Shown here in pieces: positions 1 through 9,954 of a stretch of DNA of 64,000 nucleotides. Position 1 is the first letter of the stretch. Each line of letters opens with the position of its first letter. The notes under the pieces were generated by a model that searched no databases, was not told the origin of the DNA, and saw only the letters and a program-made list of their open reading frames with translations. Source of the stretch: Acetobacteraceae bacterium (GTDB lineage: Bacteria; Pseudomonadota; Alphaproteobacteria; Acetobacterales; Acetobacteraceae); NCBI GenBank assembly GCA_039613835.1, contig CP154827.1, positions 776,501 through 840,500 on the forward strand, in the 5' to 3' direction. The translations under genes were made by a program, and so were the position numbers.

Positions 1-147
1 GGCGTGGGGCGCGACATGGATGGCTGGCGTAACTGGCAGCAAAATATCCTCAATGGTCCGCCCCTCCCCGCACCACCTGCTTTTACCGGCCTGGCCCTCA
101 CTGGCCTCGCCGCCCTCGGGCTGATGGAGGACCATCCGGATGACTGA
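1..147 (+). CDS. C-terminal end of an unidentified protein (cut by window edge)
   Basis: The frame is open from base 1 to a TGA at 145-147 and gives 48 residues, ending in an alanine/proline/leucine-rich tail and an acidic terminus (MEDHPDD). I do not recognise the family. The next gene begins at ATG 140, eight bases inside this one, so the two were probably translationally coupled and belonged to the same sugar-oxidation operon. The start lies outside the window, and it cannot be told whether the complete gene is intact. Confidence 0.45.
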   Translation, partial: GVGRDMDGWRNWQQNILNGPPLPAPPAFTGLALTGLAALGLMEDHPDD

Positions 148-787
148 GCGCGATCTTTATCCCGGCTATAATGTCATGCGGAAACGCGCTCGTCATTCCT
201 GGAATGACGCCACGCGCGCCGTGATTGATGCGTGGCTGGCCATCGAGGACCGCCCGAACTTCTTCTCGCCGGAAGCATGGGACACGCTGAATGCGATTTG
301 TGACCGGGGATCATCCCGCAACCGCCTTCCCGGCCACGCATCCCGCTTGCAGCTTATATTGACAGGGATCTCATCGAGGGCAATCAGCCCGGCTTTCGTA
401 ATATCGACCTCCCTCCGCGTGAGATCGCCTGGCCGATGGGGCTTCAGGCGATTGAGGACGAGGCTAACCACCTTCATCACCGCAAATTCCCGCTTTTGCT
501 CATTGATTAGCAGGACGCCTTATTGAAAGCGGTAGAAATGGCGATGTGAAAGCGCCGCGCTGGGCGGAGATCCCGGCGAAACTCTTTTTCAGCACGCATC
601 TCATGTCCGAAATTATCGCCGCTTATTACGCCCATCCCGTGGCGTGGAGTGAGATTGGCTATGGCGCCCGGCAAGTCCGCGCGGCTATGTCCGAATGCAT
701 GCCAATGAGCGTGACCCGTGGGAAGCTGTTTCAGCGGAAGATGGTCAAGTCAGCAAAGTCCGAAAGATCAATCAAAATGTCCGCTGA
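140..787 (+). pseudogene. Gluconate 2-dehydrogenase subunit 3-like protein, broken
   Basis: Read across several frames, this is the small helper subunit (Gluconate_2-dh3 family) that accompanies a membrane-associated GMC dehydrogenase. It opens MTERDLYPGYNVMRKRAR, runs to AICDR, and then must change frame at the G4 run 306-309 to continue as IIPQPPSRPRIPLAAYIDR. A TAG at 508-510 interrupts LLID/QDALLKAVEM. Further shifts are needed near 543 (into DVKAPRWAEIPAKLFFSTH) and near 667 (into YVRMHANERDPWEAV), and the frame closes with TGA at 785-787. At least three frameshifts and one nonsense codon make a functional product very unlikely. The GMC partner starts five bases later and is also broken. 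The family assignment rests on recalled sequence pattern. Confidence 0.8.
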
Positions 788-791
788 TCCG

Positions 792-2423
792 ATGGCCACG
801 CCGCGCGGCATAAATGGAGAGGCACCCGATGTGTTTCATCGTGGCCGCTGGATCCCGATGTAGTGCCATCGGGATCCAGATGACGTGGATTTTGTCATGG
901 TCGGGACCGGTGCCGGTGGCGGGCCGCTGATCGCGCGGCTGGCGGAGATGGGCTATTCCGTCGTGGGTTTCGATGCGGGCGCGTGGTTTCGTCCGTTGGA
1001 GGATTTCGCGTCGGACGAAACGAGTCAAAGCCAGCTCTTCTGGACGGATAACCGCCTTGTCATCGGGGAAAACCCCATTGCCATGGGCAAGAATAATAGT
1101 GGCAAGGCAGTCGGGGGTTCAACCGTACATTATGCCATGGTGTCGCTTCGTTTCCGGCCGGATTGGTTCCTGTCGCGGACAAAGCTGGGCTATGGCGCCG
1201 ATTGGCCGATCGATTGGCGGGAGATGGGGGTTATTACGATATTGCCGAGCGCAACCTCGCCATTTCCGGCCCCTCACTTATCCTTGGGGGCCGCGCCGCC
1301 CGCGATATCCCTATCGCGCGCATGAAATCAATGCGGCGGGTGAAGTCCTGGCCCGCGGGGCTGAAGCGATGGGATATGACTGGGTGGAAACGCCGCTTGC
1401 GACCCTCTCCGCCCCGCGCCATCATGCGCCATCCTGCGTTTATCGCGGGTTCTGCCGAGTAGGGTGCTCCACCAACGCCAAGCAAAGTCAACTCGTGACA
1501 TATATTCCGCGTGCGGTCAAAGCGGGGGCGGAAATGCGTGACCTCGCCATGGTCGGACGCGTGGAGGTCGATGCACGGGACCGTGCGACGGGGGTGTATT
1601 ATTTCCGCAATGGGAGCTGGCATTTCCAACGCGCCAAAAACGTCATCGTCGCGGATTACGCCATCGAAACGCCGCGCCTACTCCTGAACTCTGCAACGCC
1701 GCGTTTCCCTGACGGCCTGTCAAACAGTTCAGGGCTATTGGGCCGTTGCTTGATGGTGCAATCCAATCAGGCGGTTTTTGGCGTTTCGGATGAGATGATC
1801 CGATGGAATAAGGGGCACCCTCCATGACGATCACGGAACATTGGAATTACGACGATAAGAAAGATTTCTTCGGCGGTTATTGCTGGATGTCGCAAGGCCC
1901 CCTGCCCGTCGAATGGTCAGGCGCGCTTTCAAGCGGGCGGAATTTGTGGGGGCAGGCGCTGCGCGATGAGATGAGTCGCTACAACCATCAGGTCGGGTTG
2001 AAAATGGTGGGTGAAATGCTGCCGAGCCTTGATAATTGCGTCACCTTCTCCTCAGAACGCGACCAGTATGGCCTGCCTGTGCCGCTTATTTCCTATTCCT
2101 GACTTGAAAATGACAAGCGCATGATCGCCCATGCCCTGGATAAAATGCAGCAAAGCCTCGAAAGTGCCGGGATTGCAGATTGCTGGCGACAGGAAAACGA
2201 CACGAACCACCTTGCGGGCACAGCGCGGATGGGCTCCAGTCAGCAGGAAAGTGTCGTGGATGCTGACTATCGAAGTTGGAATATTCGCAACCTCTGGATC
2301 TGTGATGGTTCCGTCTTTCCGACGACAGGCGGAGTCAATTCGTCTTTGACCATCACGGCATTGGCTTTACGCACGGCGGACCGCATCCAAACATTGCACC
2401 GTCAGGAACAGGTCACGATCTAA
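792..2423 (+). pseudogene. GMC-family oxidoreductase (gluconate dehydrogenase-like flavoprotein), broken
   Basis: Reassembled, this is the FAD-containing large subunit of a periplasmic sugar or sugar-acid dehydrogenase. It has a dinucleotide-binding motif (VGTGAGGGPLIARLAEMGY), a GKAVGGSTVHY segment, an internal cysteine cluster (CVYRGFCRVGC) and the C-terminal GMC signature NHLAGTARMG ... DGSVFPTTGGVNSSLTI. The lesions are a TAG at 861-863 just before the FAD motif, one base lost in the G5 run 1226-1230, shifts near 1268 and 1812, and a TGA at 2100-2102. The remainder aligns collinearly, so decay is by point mutation rather than rearrangement. Direct succession to the subunit-3 gene shows they formed one enzyme. 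Substrate (gluconate, sugar or polyol) cannot be decided. Confidence 0.85.
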
Positions 2424-2447
2424 AAACGACAGGATGAGGAGGGCAGT

Positions 2448-3106
2448 TTGGCAGGATTCATCGCGAGACATCGCCTCAATCGCGTCTATTGTCTTGAGGA
2501 TTTTGAAAAACTCAGCAAGTCGTGCCTTCCCCGCGCCGTTTATGAATATGTCCGAAATGGCGCCGGTGCGGAAATCTCGCTTCATTATAATGAAGCCGCC
2601 TTCCATGCGCTCCTCTGGCAGCCCTTCCGCTTGCGTCAGATCGACAAAGTTGAGACCGGCGTCACGATTTTCGGTGAGACATATAAGGTGCCTTTCGACC
2701 TCGCGCCGACGGGCGGCGCGGCTATGGTCCATTATGATGCTGACCGGCTGGAGGGCCGCGTCGCGCATCGTCATGACACGCCGTGTTGCTCTCCAATCAC
2801 GGCGCGCGACAGATCGATACAACAATCAGCCCCATGGAGGCTTTGATGGAAACGCGCGCCCGCCTGCCCGATTACCCGCTAATGATTGATGGTGGTTTTC
2901 GCTCCGGCAATGACGTGCTGAAAGCCATGGCGCTGGGCGCGGATCTCGTGCTGATGGGGCGGCCTTTTCTGCAGGCCTGCGCCGTGGCCGGAGAATCCGG
3001 TGTCGCCAAGGCGATCATGCTCGTCACGGAGGATATCGCGCGATGCATGGCCATTCTCGGTGTCACGCAATTTGACCAGCTTAAGGAAGTATTGATTGAA
3101 AATTGA
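2448..3106 (+). pseudogene. FMN-dependent alpha-hydroxy-acid (lactate-type) dehydrogenase, internally deleted
   Basis: The N-terminal part (TTG start preceded by GAGGAGGG; residues such as CLEDFEKLSKSCLPRAVYEY and DLAPTGGAAMVHYDADRLEGR) and the C-terminal part (VLLSNHGARQID, then MIDGGFRSGNDVLKAMALGA and the phosphate-binding LMGRPFLQA) belong to the (S)-2-hydroxy-acid oxidase/LldD family. Members are about 370-390 residues; here the two ends meet after roughly 105 codons, and a frame change at about 2775-2785 joins AHRHDTP to VLLSNHG. Around 160 central codons, including barrel strands that carry FMN and substrate residues, are missing. The gene must be inactive. It sits 24 bases after the broken GMC gene and probably shared its transcript. 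Confidence 0.82.
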
Positions 3107-3221
3107 GATCTATCGCCAATTTTGTTCATCAAAGACGTAAAAATAATCTTCGGCCCCATTTCCGACGTCTCAAAATTGACGTATGAGGTCGGATAGTAAA
3201 TATTGATGACGGTGATCCGAG

Positions 3222-3995
3222 ATGATTTCTTCCTCGACAAAAGTCGATCTCAATTTCCCCTTGATCGGCAAGACTGCCCTCGTCACTGGCGCGGGCTCAG
3301 GCATCGGGGCCGCCATTGCGGAGGCCCTTGCCGAGAAGGGAGCGCAGATCGCGGCGGTTGATGTTCAGCGGGAGCGTGCCGAGGCCACGGTGCGGCTCGT
3401 CGGCACGGACGCCCATGCTTTCACCTGCGACGTATCATCACCTGAATCCGTTGAGACGATGGTTGATGACGTCAAAACAATGTTCGGGCACATTGATATC
3501 CTTATCAATTGCGCCGGAGTCGTCCATCTGGCACCCGCTGAAGAGCTGACGGTTGAGCAATGGGATAAGACGATCAACATTAATCTCAAAGGCACTTTCC
3601 TCGTCACGCAGGAGGTTGGTCGCGTCATGATCGCGCAGCGCACAGGCGGGAAAATCATCAATATGGCGTCACAGGCCGGCAGTGTCGCGATTGCAGAGCA
3701 CGTGGCTTACTGCGCTTCGAAATTCGGCGTCATCGGCATGTCCAAAACATTCGCCGCGGAATGGGGACGTCACAGCATCACCGTCAACACGATTTCACCG
3801 ACCATTGTGGTGACCGAGCTGGGTAAAAAAGCCTGGGCGGGTGAAAAGGGTGAAGCGGCAAAACAGCAAATCCCCGTCGGGCGTTTTGCTGAACCCTCCG
3901 AGATCGCCGCGGCGGTTCTCTTCCTCTCCTCCCGCGGGGCGGACATGATTAATGGTGCCGACCTGCTGATTGATGGCGGCTATACGATTATCTGA
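3222..3995 (+). CDS. SDR oxidoreductase of the GolD/DthD sugar-alcohol dehydrogenase type
   Basis: A complete 257-residue classical short-chain dehydrogenase. It has the NAD(P) motif TGAGSGIG (about residues 23-30), DVSS adenine-pocket residues, NCAGV, and the catalytic S-Y-K arranged as NMASQAGS ... YCASK. An aspartate-type DVQ after beta-strand 2 suggests NAD rather than NADP. The tail TELGKKAWAGEKGEA and GADLLIDGGYTI resembles the GolD/DthD group that oxidises D-threitol, D-arabinitol or related polyols in the cytoplasm; the substrate is inference. It is the only intact reading frame of the first 4 kb. Its stop overlaps the stop of the convergent ydiJ gene by eight bases. No strong ribosome site precedes the ATG. 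Confidence 0.78.
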   Translation: MISSSTKVDLNFPLIGKTALVTGAGSGIGAAIAEALAEKGAQIAAVDVQRERAEATVRLVGTDAHAFTCDVSSPESVETMVDDVKTMFGHIDILINCAGVVHLAPAEELTVEQWDKTININLKGTFLVTQEVGRVMIAQRTGGKIINMASQAGSVAIAEHVAYCASKFGVIGMSKTFAAEWGRHSITVNTISPTIVVTELGKKAWAGEKGEAAKQQIPVGRFAEPSEIAAAVLFLSSRGADMINGADLLIDGGYTII

Positions 3996-6900
3996 TTTCA
4001 ACCTTTGACGGAGGCTGAAACTCCCGAAGCTCCGCCGCCGCCCAGCGCAAACGGGCGGCGATGACGGAGACGGGGTGCATTAGCTTCTCATTACGGAAAC
4101 GCTTGACCTGACTCCGGCATGAAAACCCGGTTGCTAGAAATTTCCCTTGAGGTTCACCAGCGAGACGAGGCTCCCAGGAAAGGCTGAAGATCTCGCGCGA
4201 CAGTGCCCGATTGGTCGCCTCGTGCCCGAATGCGCCGGACATGCCGCAACAACCTGTCTCCGCAATATCCAGGGTCAGACCGAAACGCTGATAAATCTCG
4301 CGCCATTTTTGCGGTGAGTCGGCGAGACTCGTCTTTTCAGTGCAATGAAGCATCAGCGTGTGGCGAGATATCTGTCCTTCATTGATCGGTCCCGACAACT
4401 GCAGGTCGGAAGTCACGCAATGAAGCCATTCATGGATCAACTTGATTTCCGGCAGCACGCCAATATCGCCGAGATGACGATATTCCTGCCGGAAGACAAG
4501 TGTCATGGCCGAGTCCACCCCGACCAGCGTCATTCCGCTATCCGCCAGTCGCTGTAATCTGCGCAGACTGCGCCGGGCGACAAATTCAAAGAGCCTGGTA
4601 AAGCCGTAAACCTGTAACGGCTTCCCCGTCATAACGGGCGGTGTCACGTAAACCCTGAAGCCAAGACGCCGCGCCGCCTCCATCGCATCCAGCACGACAT
4701 GCGTTTCAATCTGGCTGGTGAAAACATCCGGGACAAAAACGACGCTGCGGGCGCGGTTTTCATCCGACAATTTCTGCATCTCACGCAAAGTCGCGGTGCG
4801 AACGCCCAGGCGTCGACAGGCGCGCCAGAAACGTTGTGTCGACAATGCGGGCAGGTCCACAAGCCCGAATTTGAGCCGCGCGACGCGTGCCGCCCATTTA
4901 TTGCCCATCAGCAGCCCGTTATAAAGGCGCGGCGCGTGACCCGCGACGATGAGCAAAGGCTCAAGGCCGGCAATCAGATAATCCTTGATGGGACGTGAAA
5001 ATCTTGTGTGATACAGCGACAGAAACCGCGCCCGAAGATCCGGCACATCGACATGCACCGGGCATTGGCGTGTGCAGGATTTACAGGCGAGGCAGGTCGC
5101 CATCGCGTCATAAACCTCATGCGAGAAATCCGCGCCCGTCCGACGCTGCCGCGTGAAAAACCGTTTCACGACGGCCAGGCCGCCTTCCCGCTCCAGCGCC
5201 GCGATATCCGTGCCGGAAACAATCTGCCTGTCCAGCCACGCCTTGACCAACTGCGCCCGGCCTTTCGGTGAATAGCGACGGTCGCGCGTACCTTTCCATG
5301 AGGGGCACATCGGGTCATTAACGTTGTCATTGAAACAGGCCCCATTGCCATTGCAATGCATGACTGCGCCGAAAGACTTCCAGACGGGCGGGGTGATGCG
5401 CTGGTCATGCGCGCCCCGCATCGGCACATCCTCAATACCGGTGAGAGATGCTTCCGGCAGGGTGGCGGGGGTCGCGATTTTGCCGGGATTGAGCTGATTA
5501 TGCGGGTCAAAAAGCGCTTTGACCTGTTGCAACACAGGGTAAAGCGCACCGAAAAAGCGCGGCACATATTCCGACCGCAGGCCCTTCCCGTGCTCACCCC
5601 AGAGCAGGCCGTGATATTTCTGCGTCAATGCCGCGACCTCATCCGAGATCGGCTTGATCCGGGCGCGATCCTCAGCTTTTCGCATATTCAGCAGCGGGCG
5701 CACATGCAGCACCCCGGCATCCACATGGCCGAACATGCCATATTCCAGCCCATGCGCGTCCAATAGTGCGCGGAAGGCGGCGATATAGTCCGCCAGATGC
5801 TCCGGCGGGACGGCCGTATCCTCAACGAAAGGCTGTGGTCGGGCTTCACCACTGACATTTCCCAAAAGCCCGACAGCGCGCTTGCGCATGGCATAGACGC
5901 TTTTGACCGCCGCATCGCCCTGCGCGCATGTATATCCCAATCGTCCCGCTGCGCCGCTTGTCAAATCATCTGTGAAGTCCGCGACGCGATGTGCCAGAAT
6001 TTCCGCATCATCGTCGGAGAACTCAATGATATTGATGCCCCGCGTTGGCTTCTCGGGATCGGACGGGAAATAATCCGCGACGCCGTACCAGCTCACATCC
6101 TGCATTGCGAGATCAAGCACGCGGGAGTCAACCGTCTCAATCGAGATCGGTTTTTTCGCCATCAGGTGACGCGCATCCCGCAGCGCGTCCATGAAACTCT
6201 CATAACGCACATTGATCAGCGTCACATGTTTCGGCACGGGCAGAAGATTGAGCTTGACCACCACCACCACCCCAAGCGTCCCCTCCGCGCCACAAAGGAC
6301 GCTGTTCGGGTCGAAAACGCCGTCACCCGGCATGAGGTGCTTGAGGTCATAACCTGTCAGGCAACGATTAAGCTCGGGGAAGATCTCCGCAATCAAATCC
6401 TGATTTTCGGTCGCCAGACGATGCAGCGCGTGCGCGATTTCCCCTGCTCGGCCGGATTTCGGGTAGGTCGCTTCCAGGGCGGATGTGGCAACGGGATGCG
6501 TTGTCAGCACATCGCCACCCAGCAGAGCGGTTTTCAGCGCGAGGACATGGTCGCGGGTTTTGCCGTAAGTGCAACTCCCCTGACCGCTCGCATCGGTGCT
6601 TACCATCCCGCCAATCGTCGCACGATTGGATGTTGAAAGTTCCGGCGCGAAGAAGAGGCCGTAAGGCTTCAGCGCCGCATTGAGCTGATCCTTCACGACG
6701 CCCGGCTGAACGCGCGCCCATCTCTCCGCGACGTTGATCTCCAAAATCGCATTCATGTGGCGTGAAAGATCAAGCACGATGCCATTTGTCAGGGACTGGC
6801 CATTCGTCCCTGTTCCGCCGCCTCTGGGTGCGAAAGTGACCGTCCTGAAAGCCGCCTGTCCTGCGATCCGCATGGCGAGTGCAACGTCATTCTCATCAAT

Positions 6901-7083
6901 GGGAAAGATGATGGCGCGCGGTGGTTGGCGATAAATCGAGTTATCGGTCGAAAAGACGATGCGGGAATCCTCGCCCTGCGCGATTTCCCCCTGAAAACCC
7001 GCTTTTCTCAATGCATCCAGATAATGCGCATCAACAGATATTTCCGCCTCAGAAATCGGGAGTGCGGATATTGCCTTGACCAA
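3988..7083 (-). CDS. ydiJ: FAD-linked oxidase/Fe-S oxidoreductase, YdiJ type (D-2-hydroxyglutarate dehydrogenase-like)
   Basis: An intact 1031-residue two-part flavoprotein. The first half is a PCMH-type FAD-binding domain (FAPRGGGTGTNGQSL near residue 110) followed by the FAD-oxidase C-terminal domain (FGHVDAGVLHVRP, WGEHGKGLRSEY). The second half carries a 4Fe-4S ferredoxin motif (CLACKSCTRQCPVHVDVP, about residue 660) and a cysteine-rich CCG domain (TGCCGMSGAFGH). This is the architecture and length of E. coli YdiJ, which oxidises D-2-hydroxyglutarate (family knowledge); D-lactate dehydrogenase activity is the alternative. The likely start is a TTG behind GAAGGTGAG. It lies 139 bases after surE on the same strand. 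Being intact, it may now provide hydroxy-acid oxidation lost elsewhere in the window. Confidence 0.85.
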   Translation of the reverse strand: MVKAISALPISEAEISVDAHYLDALRKAGFQGEIAQGEDSRIVFSTDNSIYRQPPRAIIFPIDENDVALAMRIAGQAAFRTVTFAPRGGGTGTNGQSLTNGIVLDLSRHMNAILEINVAERWARVQPGVVKDQLNAALKPYGLFFAPELSTSNRATIGGMVSTDASGQGSCTYGKTRDHVLALKTALLGGDVLTTHPVATSALEATYPKSGRAGEIAHALHRLATENQDLIAEIFPELNRCLTGYDLKHLMPGDGVFDPNSVLCGAEGTLGVVVVVKLNLLPVPKHVTLINVRYESFMDALRDARHLMAKKPISIETVDSRVLDLAMQDVSWYGVADYFPSDPEKPTRGINIIEFSDDDAEILAHRVADFTDDLTSGAAGRLGYTCAQGDAAVKSVYAMRKRAVGLLGNVSGEARPQPFVEDTAVPPEHLADYIAAFRALLDAHGLEYGMFGHVDAGVLHVRPLLNMRKAEDRARIKPISDEVAALTQKYHGLLWGEHGKGLRSEYVPRFFGALYPVLQQVKALFDPHNQLNPGKIATPATLPEASLTGIEDVPMRGAHDQRITPPVWKSFGAVMHCNGNGACFNDNVNDPMCPSWKGTRDRRYSPKGRAQLVKAWLDRQIVSGTDIAALEREGGLAVVKRFFTRQRRTGADFSHEVYDAMATCLACKSCTRQCPVHVDVPDLRARFLSLYHTRFSRPIKDYLIAGLEPLLIVAGHAPRLYNGLLMGNKWAARVARLKFGLVDLPALSTQRFWRACRRLGVRTATLREMQKLSDENRARSVVFVPDVFTSQIETHVVLDAMEAARRLGFRVYVTPPVMTGKPLQVYGFTRLFEFVARRSLRRLQRLADSGMTLVGVDSAMTLVFRQEYRHLGDIGVLPEIKLIHEWLHCVTSDLQLSGPINEGQISRHTLMLHCTEKTSLADSPQKWREIYQRFGLTLDIAETGCCGMSGAFGHEATNRALSREIFSLSWEPRLAGEPQGKFLATGFSCRSQVKRFRNEKLMHPVSVIAARLRWAAAELREFQPPSKVEIR

Positions 7084-7222
7084 ACTAACTCACCTTCATC
7101 ATCACAATATCACGAAGCCCGATCTTCAACGGGACTTCATAAAGGATCATATCATCAAATGGCATAACGCGATGGACCTCCCCCTACGTCACCATTTTAT
7201 GAAAGGGGCAATAAACGCTTCC

Positions 7223-8005
7223 TCACACCTTAAGCTGAGGGGACAGGCCCATCCGGTCATGCAGCGTCTCAAGCGCTGAAAGGTGGGTACGGTCGATTTG
7301 CAGGGGCGTCACAGTTACATGGTTTTGCAGAAGGGCCGCGCCCTCACTCCCGGATGCAAATTCGCGGTGGCGATATTGCATGGAGATCCAGTGATATTCC
7401 CGCGCCTGCATATCCTGACGCACGACAACATCGACATCACTCAACCCCCCGAAACCCTGATTTGTGAAAATCATCTCACGCACATCCGCCGCCGCGCAGG
7501 CCGGGAAATTGACATTAAGGCACGGTGAGACCGGTAAAATCTCCGTTGCCAGATGTTTGATGACATCAGAAGCCACACTCTCCGCCGCCGCCCAGCTGAT
7601 TTCCCCTTCAAGAAAAAGCTGGCTCAGCGCGATGGACCGGCTGCCGAACATATGCGCCACCATCGCCGCCCCGACTGTGCCGGATAACAACGTCTCATGG
7701 CCGATATTCGCCCCGCGATTAATGCCTGACAAGACAAGGCTCGGGCGGGCATCCTTCATCAAATGACGCATGGCGAGCACGACACAATCAGCCGGGGAGC
7801 CGGATATGGCGAATTTTTGCGCCCCTCTCTCGGTCACGCGCAACGGGTCATGGAGGGTTACCGCGCTACCTGTGCCGCTCCGGTCAGATTCCGGCGCGAC
7901 GACCCAGACATCATCTGACAGGGCATGGGCGATCTTCTGCAGTAAAGCCAGTCCCGGCGCGTCAATCCCATCATCATTGGTGAGCAAAATGCGTTCAAAT
8001 ATCAT
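7223..8005 (-). CDS. surE: 5'/3'-nucleotidase SurE
   Basis: A 260-residue cytosolic survival protein SurE, a metal-dependent phosphatase that dephosphorylates nucleoside monophosphates. The N-terminus LLTNDDGIDAPG supplies the metal-binding Asp-Asp pair, followed by VVAPESDRSGTGSAVT and the SGINRGANIG/SGTVGAA loop typical of the family. Length is as expected. The start ATG lies 15 bases after the stop of the upstream antiporter gene, so the two are probably cotranscribed. No lesion is visible. Confidence 0.93.
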   Translation of the reverse strand: MIFERILLTNDDGIDAPGLALLQKIAHALSDDVWVVAPESDRSGTGSAVTLHDPLRVTERGAQKFAISGSPADCVVLAMRHLMKDARPSLVLSGINRGANIGHETLLSGTVGAAMVAHMFGSRSIALSQLFLEGEISWAAAESVASDVIKHLATEILPVSPCLNVNFPACAAADVREMIFTNQGFGGLSDVDVVVRQDMQAREYHWISMQYRHREFASGSEGAALLQNHVTVTPLQIDRTHLSALETLHDRMGLSPQLKV

Positions 8006-8020
8006 AAGATTCGCCTCGCC

Positions 8021-9760
8021 TCAACTGCCCTGCTGTCCCAAGTTGATATGCCCCGCGGCCCCAGAAAGCAATGTTGGCGGCTTTGAACCTGACTCCGTGT
8101 AATCGACCATCGCAGCGGCGATTTCTCGTTCCCCCATAATCACGCGTGAGGCCCCGCATTTTTTAAGGTAGGCTACGGCCTCATCGAAATGCGCACGTGC
8201 AATCACCGTCAGGTTTCGATTGGCCGCTACGGATTTTTCAATAATTTGCCCGGCTTCAAACGTCTCGGGAATGGCGACAATCAGGAGTCGGGCGTGACGG
8301 AGATTTAACGCCTCCCGCACTTTGTGATCCACCGCATTGCCAATCACGCCATGCACATTCTCGCGATCCGTCAACGCCATCGGAATGCTGCCAATTTCGG
8401 AAACGGCGATCTGCCATCCCGCCGCGGCGAGCTGCGTCGCCACGATGGAGCCGACCCGCCCGCACCCGACAATGACGACATGCTGTGTAAATCGCGTCGG
8501 CGCATAAGGGGCGTGGAGGACGCAAGCTTCATCCCCTTCATCGGGTAGCGGTGATGATGAGCGCTCCCGGATGCGCGCGTCAATCAATTGCGATAGATGC
8601 AGGACAACGGGATTGAGAAAAATCGAGATAATGGAGGCGCCGAGGATAATGTCCCGCGTTGATTCCTGCATCAAACCTAGCTGAATGCCCAGCGCTGCAA
8701 GAATAAAGGAAAATTCTCCGATCTGCGCCAGACCGCTGGCAATAAACAGCACATTATTCCATTTCTGCCCCATGCGTCGCAATATGAGGATGACGACAAG
8801 CGGCGTGCCGACCAAGATGACAAGGACGGTGGGGAATAACGTCCACGGGTCCGTGATGAGCACGGCGGGATTGAACAACATCCCGACTGAGACAAAAAAC
8901 AGTACCGCGAAAGCATCGCGGAAAGGCAGCATTTCCTCCATCGCGCGATGGCTGAGATCGGTCTCGCTCAGCACCATCCCGGCAAGAAACGCGCCGAGTG
9001 CAAAGGATACGTCAAACCAGCGCGCCGCCACAAAGGCTACGCCAAGAGACAATGTCAGCAGAGACAGGCGGAATAATTCCTTTGAGCCTGTCCGGGCGAC
9101 ATAATGCATCAAGCGCGGAATCAGCCTTTTGCCTAGCACCAGCATCAGCGCGATAAAAGCTGCGACTTTTATGACCGTCCAGCAGGCGGGCACAAGCAAC
9201 CCCATGAGGGAGAAACCTTGCCCGACATCACCCTTCATGAACGGTTGAAAAGCGGGGAGCAGAACCAGCGCCAGCACGGTAATGACATCCTGGATCACCA
9301 ACCAGCCGACGGCCAGGCGCCCGCGCTCCGTATTCATCAGGTTTTCCTCCTGAAGCGTGCGCAGAAGCACGACCGTGCTCGCGACGCTCAGGGCGATGCC
9401 GAAAACAATGGAGGCACCCGTTGGCATCCCCAGCATCTTTCCAACGCCGAACCCCATGGCGACGGACGCCGCAACCTGCACGAGCGCGCTCGGCACCGCG
9501 ACCCGCCTGACGATGAGGAGATCCTTGATCGAGAAATGAAGCCCGACCCCGAACATCAGCAGGATAACGCCGACCTCCGCGAGCTCAAGTGCCAGGCTTC
9601 CATCCGCCACGTAACCGGGTGTGAAAGGCCCGATGAGGATACCGGCCAGAAGGTAACCCACAAGGGGCGAGATTTTGCAGCGCAGTGCCACCGTCCCCAA
9701 CAAAAAGGCGAGGCCCAGTCCGGCAACCAGAATACCGATTAAAGGTGTGACCTGATGCAT
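8021..9760 (-). CDS. Monovalent cation:proton antiporter (CPA2/KefB-YbaL type)
   Basis: A 579-residue inner-membrane protein. Residues 1 to about 390 form a run of hydrophobic helices of the Na+/H+ exchanger (CPA2) fold, with GYLLAGILIGPFTPGY near the start and ALGAFLAGMVLSETDLSHR in the core. The C-terminal part is a cytoplasmic RCK/TrkA-N domain with the nucleotide-binding motif VVIVGCGRVGS (near residue 420). This layout is that of KefB/KefC/YbaL potassium efflux antiporters. YbaL is the nearest match by length, but the transported ion cannot be settled from sequence. It heads the kefB-like/surE/ydiJ run and is divergent from cyoA, with 194 bases between them. Confidence 0.85.
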   Translation of the reverse strand: MHQVTPLIGILVAGLGLAFLLGTVALRCKISPLVGYLLAGILIGPFTPGYVADGSLALELAEVGVILLMFGVGLHFSIKDLLIVRRVAVPSALVQVAASVAMGFGVGKMLGMPTGASIVFGIALSVASTVVLLRTLQEENLMNTERGRLAVGWLVIQDVITVLALVLLPAFQPFMKGDVGQGFSLMGLLVPACWTVIKVAAFIALMLVLGKRLIPRLMHYVARTGSKELFRLSLLTLSLGVAFVAARWFDVSFALGAFLAGMVLSETDLSHRAMEEMLPFRDAFAVLFFVSVGMLFNPAVLITDPWTLFPTVLVILVGTPLVVILILRRMGQKWNNVLFIASGLAQIGEFSFILAALGIQLGLMQESTRDIILGASIISIFLNPVVLHLSQLIDARIRERSSSPLPDEGDEACVLHAPYAPTRFTQHVVIVGCGRVGSIVATQLAAAGWQIAVSEIGSIPMALTDRENVHGVIGNAVDHKVREALNLRHARLLIVAIPETFEAGQIIEKSVAANRNLTVIARAHFDEAVAYLKKCGASRVIMGEREIAAAMVDYTESGSKPPTLLSGAAGHINLGQQGS

Positions 9761-9954
9761 GTAGCGCCCTCTCCTGCTTTTGCTGCGCCGGGAAAGATTA
9801 ACATAACCCGATCCTTCACGGGGAATTTACTGACGCCGCCGCAATCTGTCGTCCGAAGATGCCGTGCCTGCCTTTGGCGCGACGTAAAGGACACGTTTTT
9901 GAAAAAACTCGGGCCTCGTAAAACCCCACCCATCGACATCCGTCTTTACTCGCA
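9761..9954. promoter_or_regulatory. Divergent intergenic region between the antiporter gene and cyoA
   Basis: This 194-base gap separates two genes that read outward, so it must hold both promoters. It is richer in A/T than its surroundings. I could not identify convincing -35/-10 pairs, operators or a terminator by eye. Because cyoA is a pseudogene, its promoter may no longer be maintained. Confidence 0.3.

Noticed and set aside
5797..6636. 279-codon frame on the plus strand inside ydiJ
   Set aside because: Antisense shadow of the intact flavoprotein gene; composition is rich in Arg/His/Cys without recognisable domains.
9218..9742. 174-codon frame on the plus strand opposite the antiporter
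   Set aside because: Highly charged shadow sequence (Gln/Asp/His-rich) opposite hydrophobic helices, which is a standard artefact.
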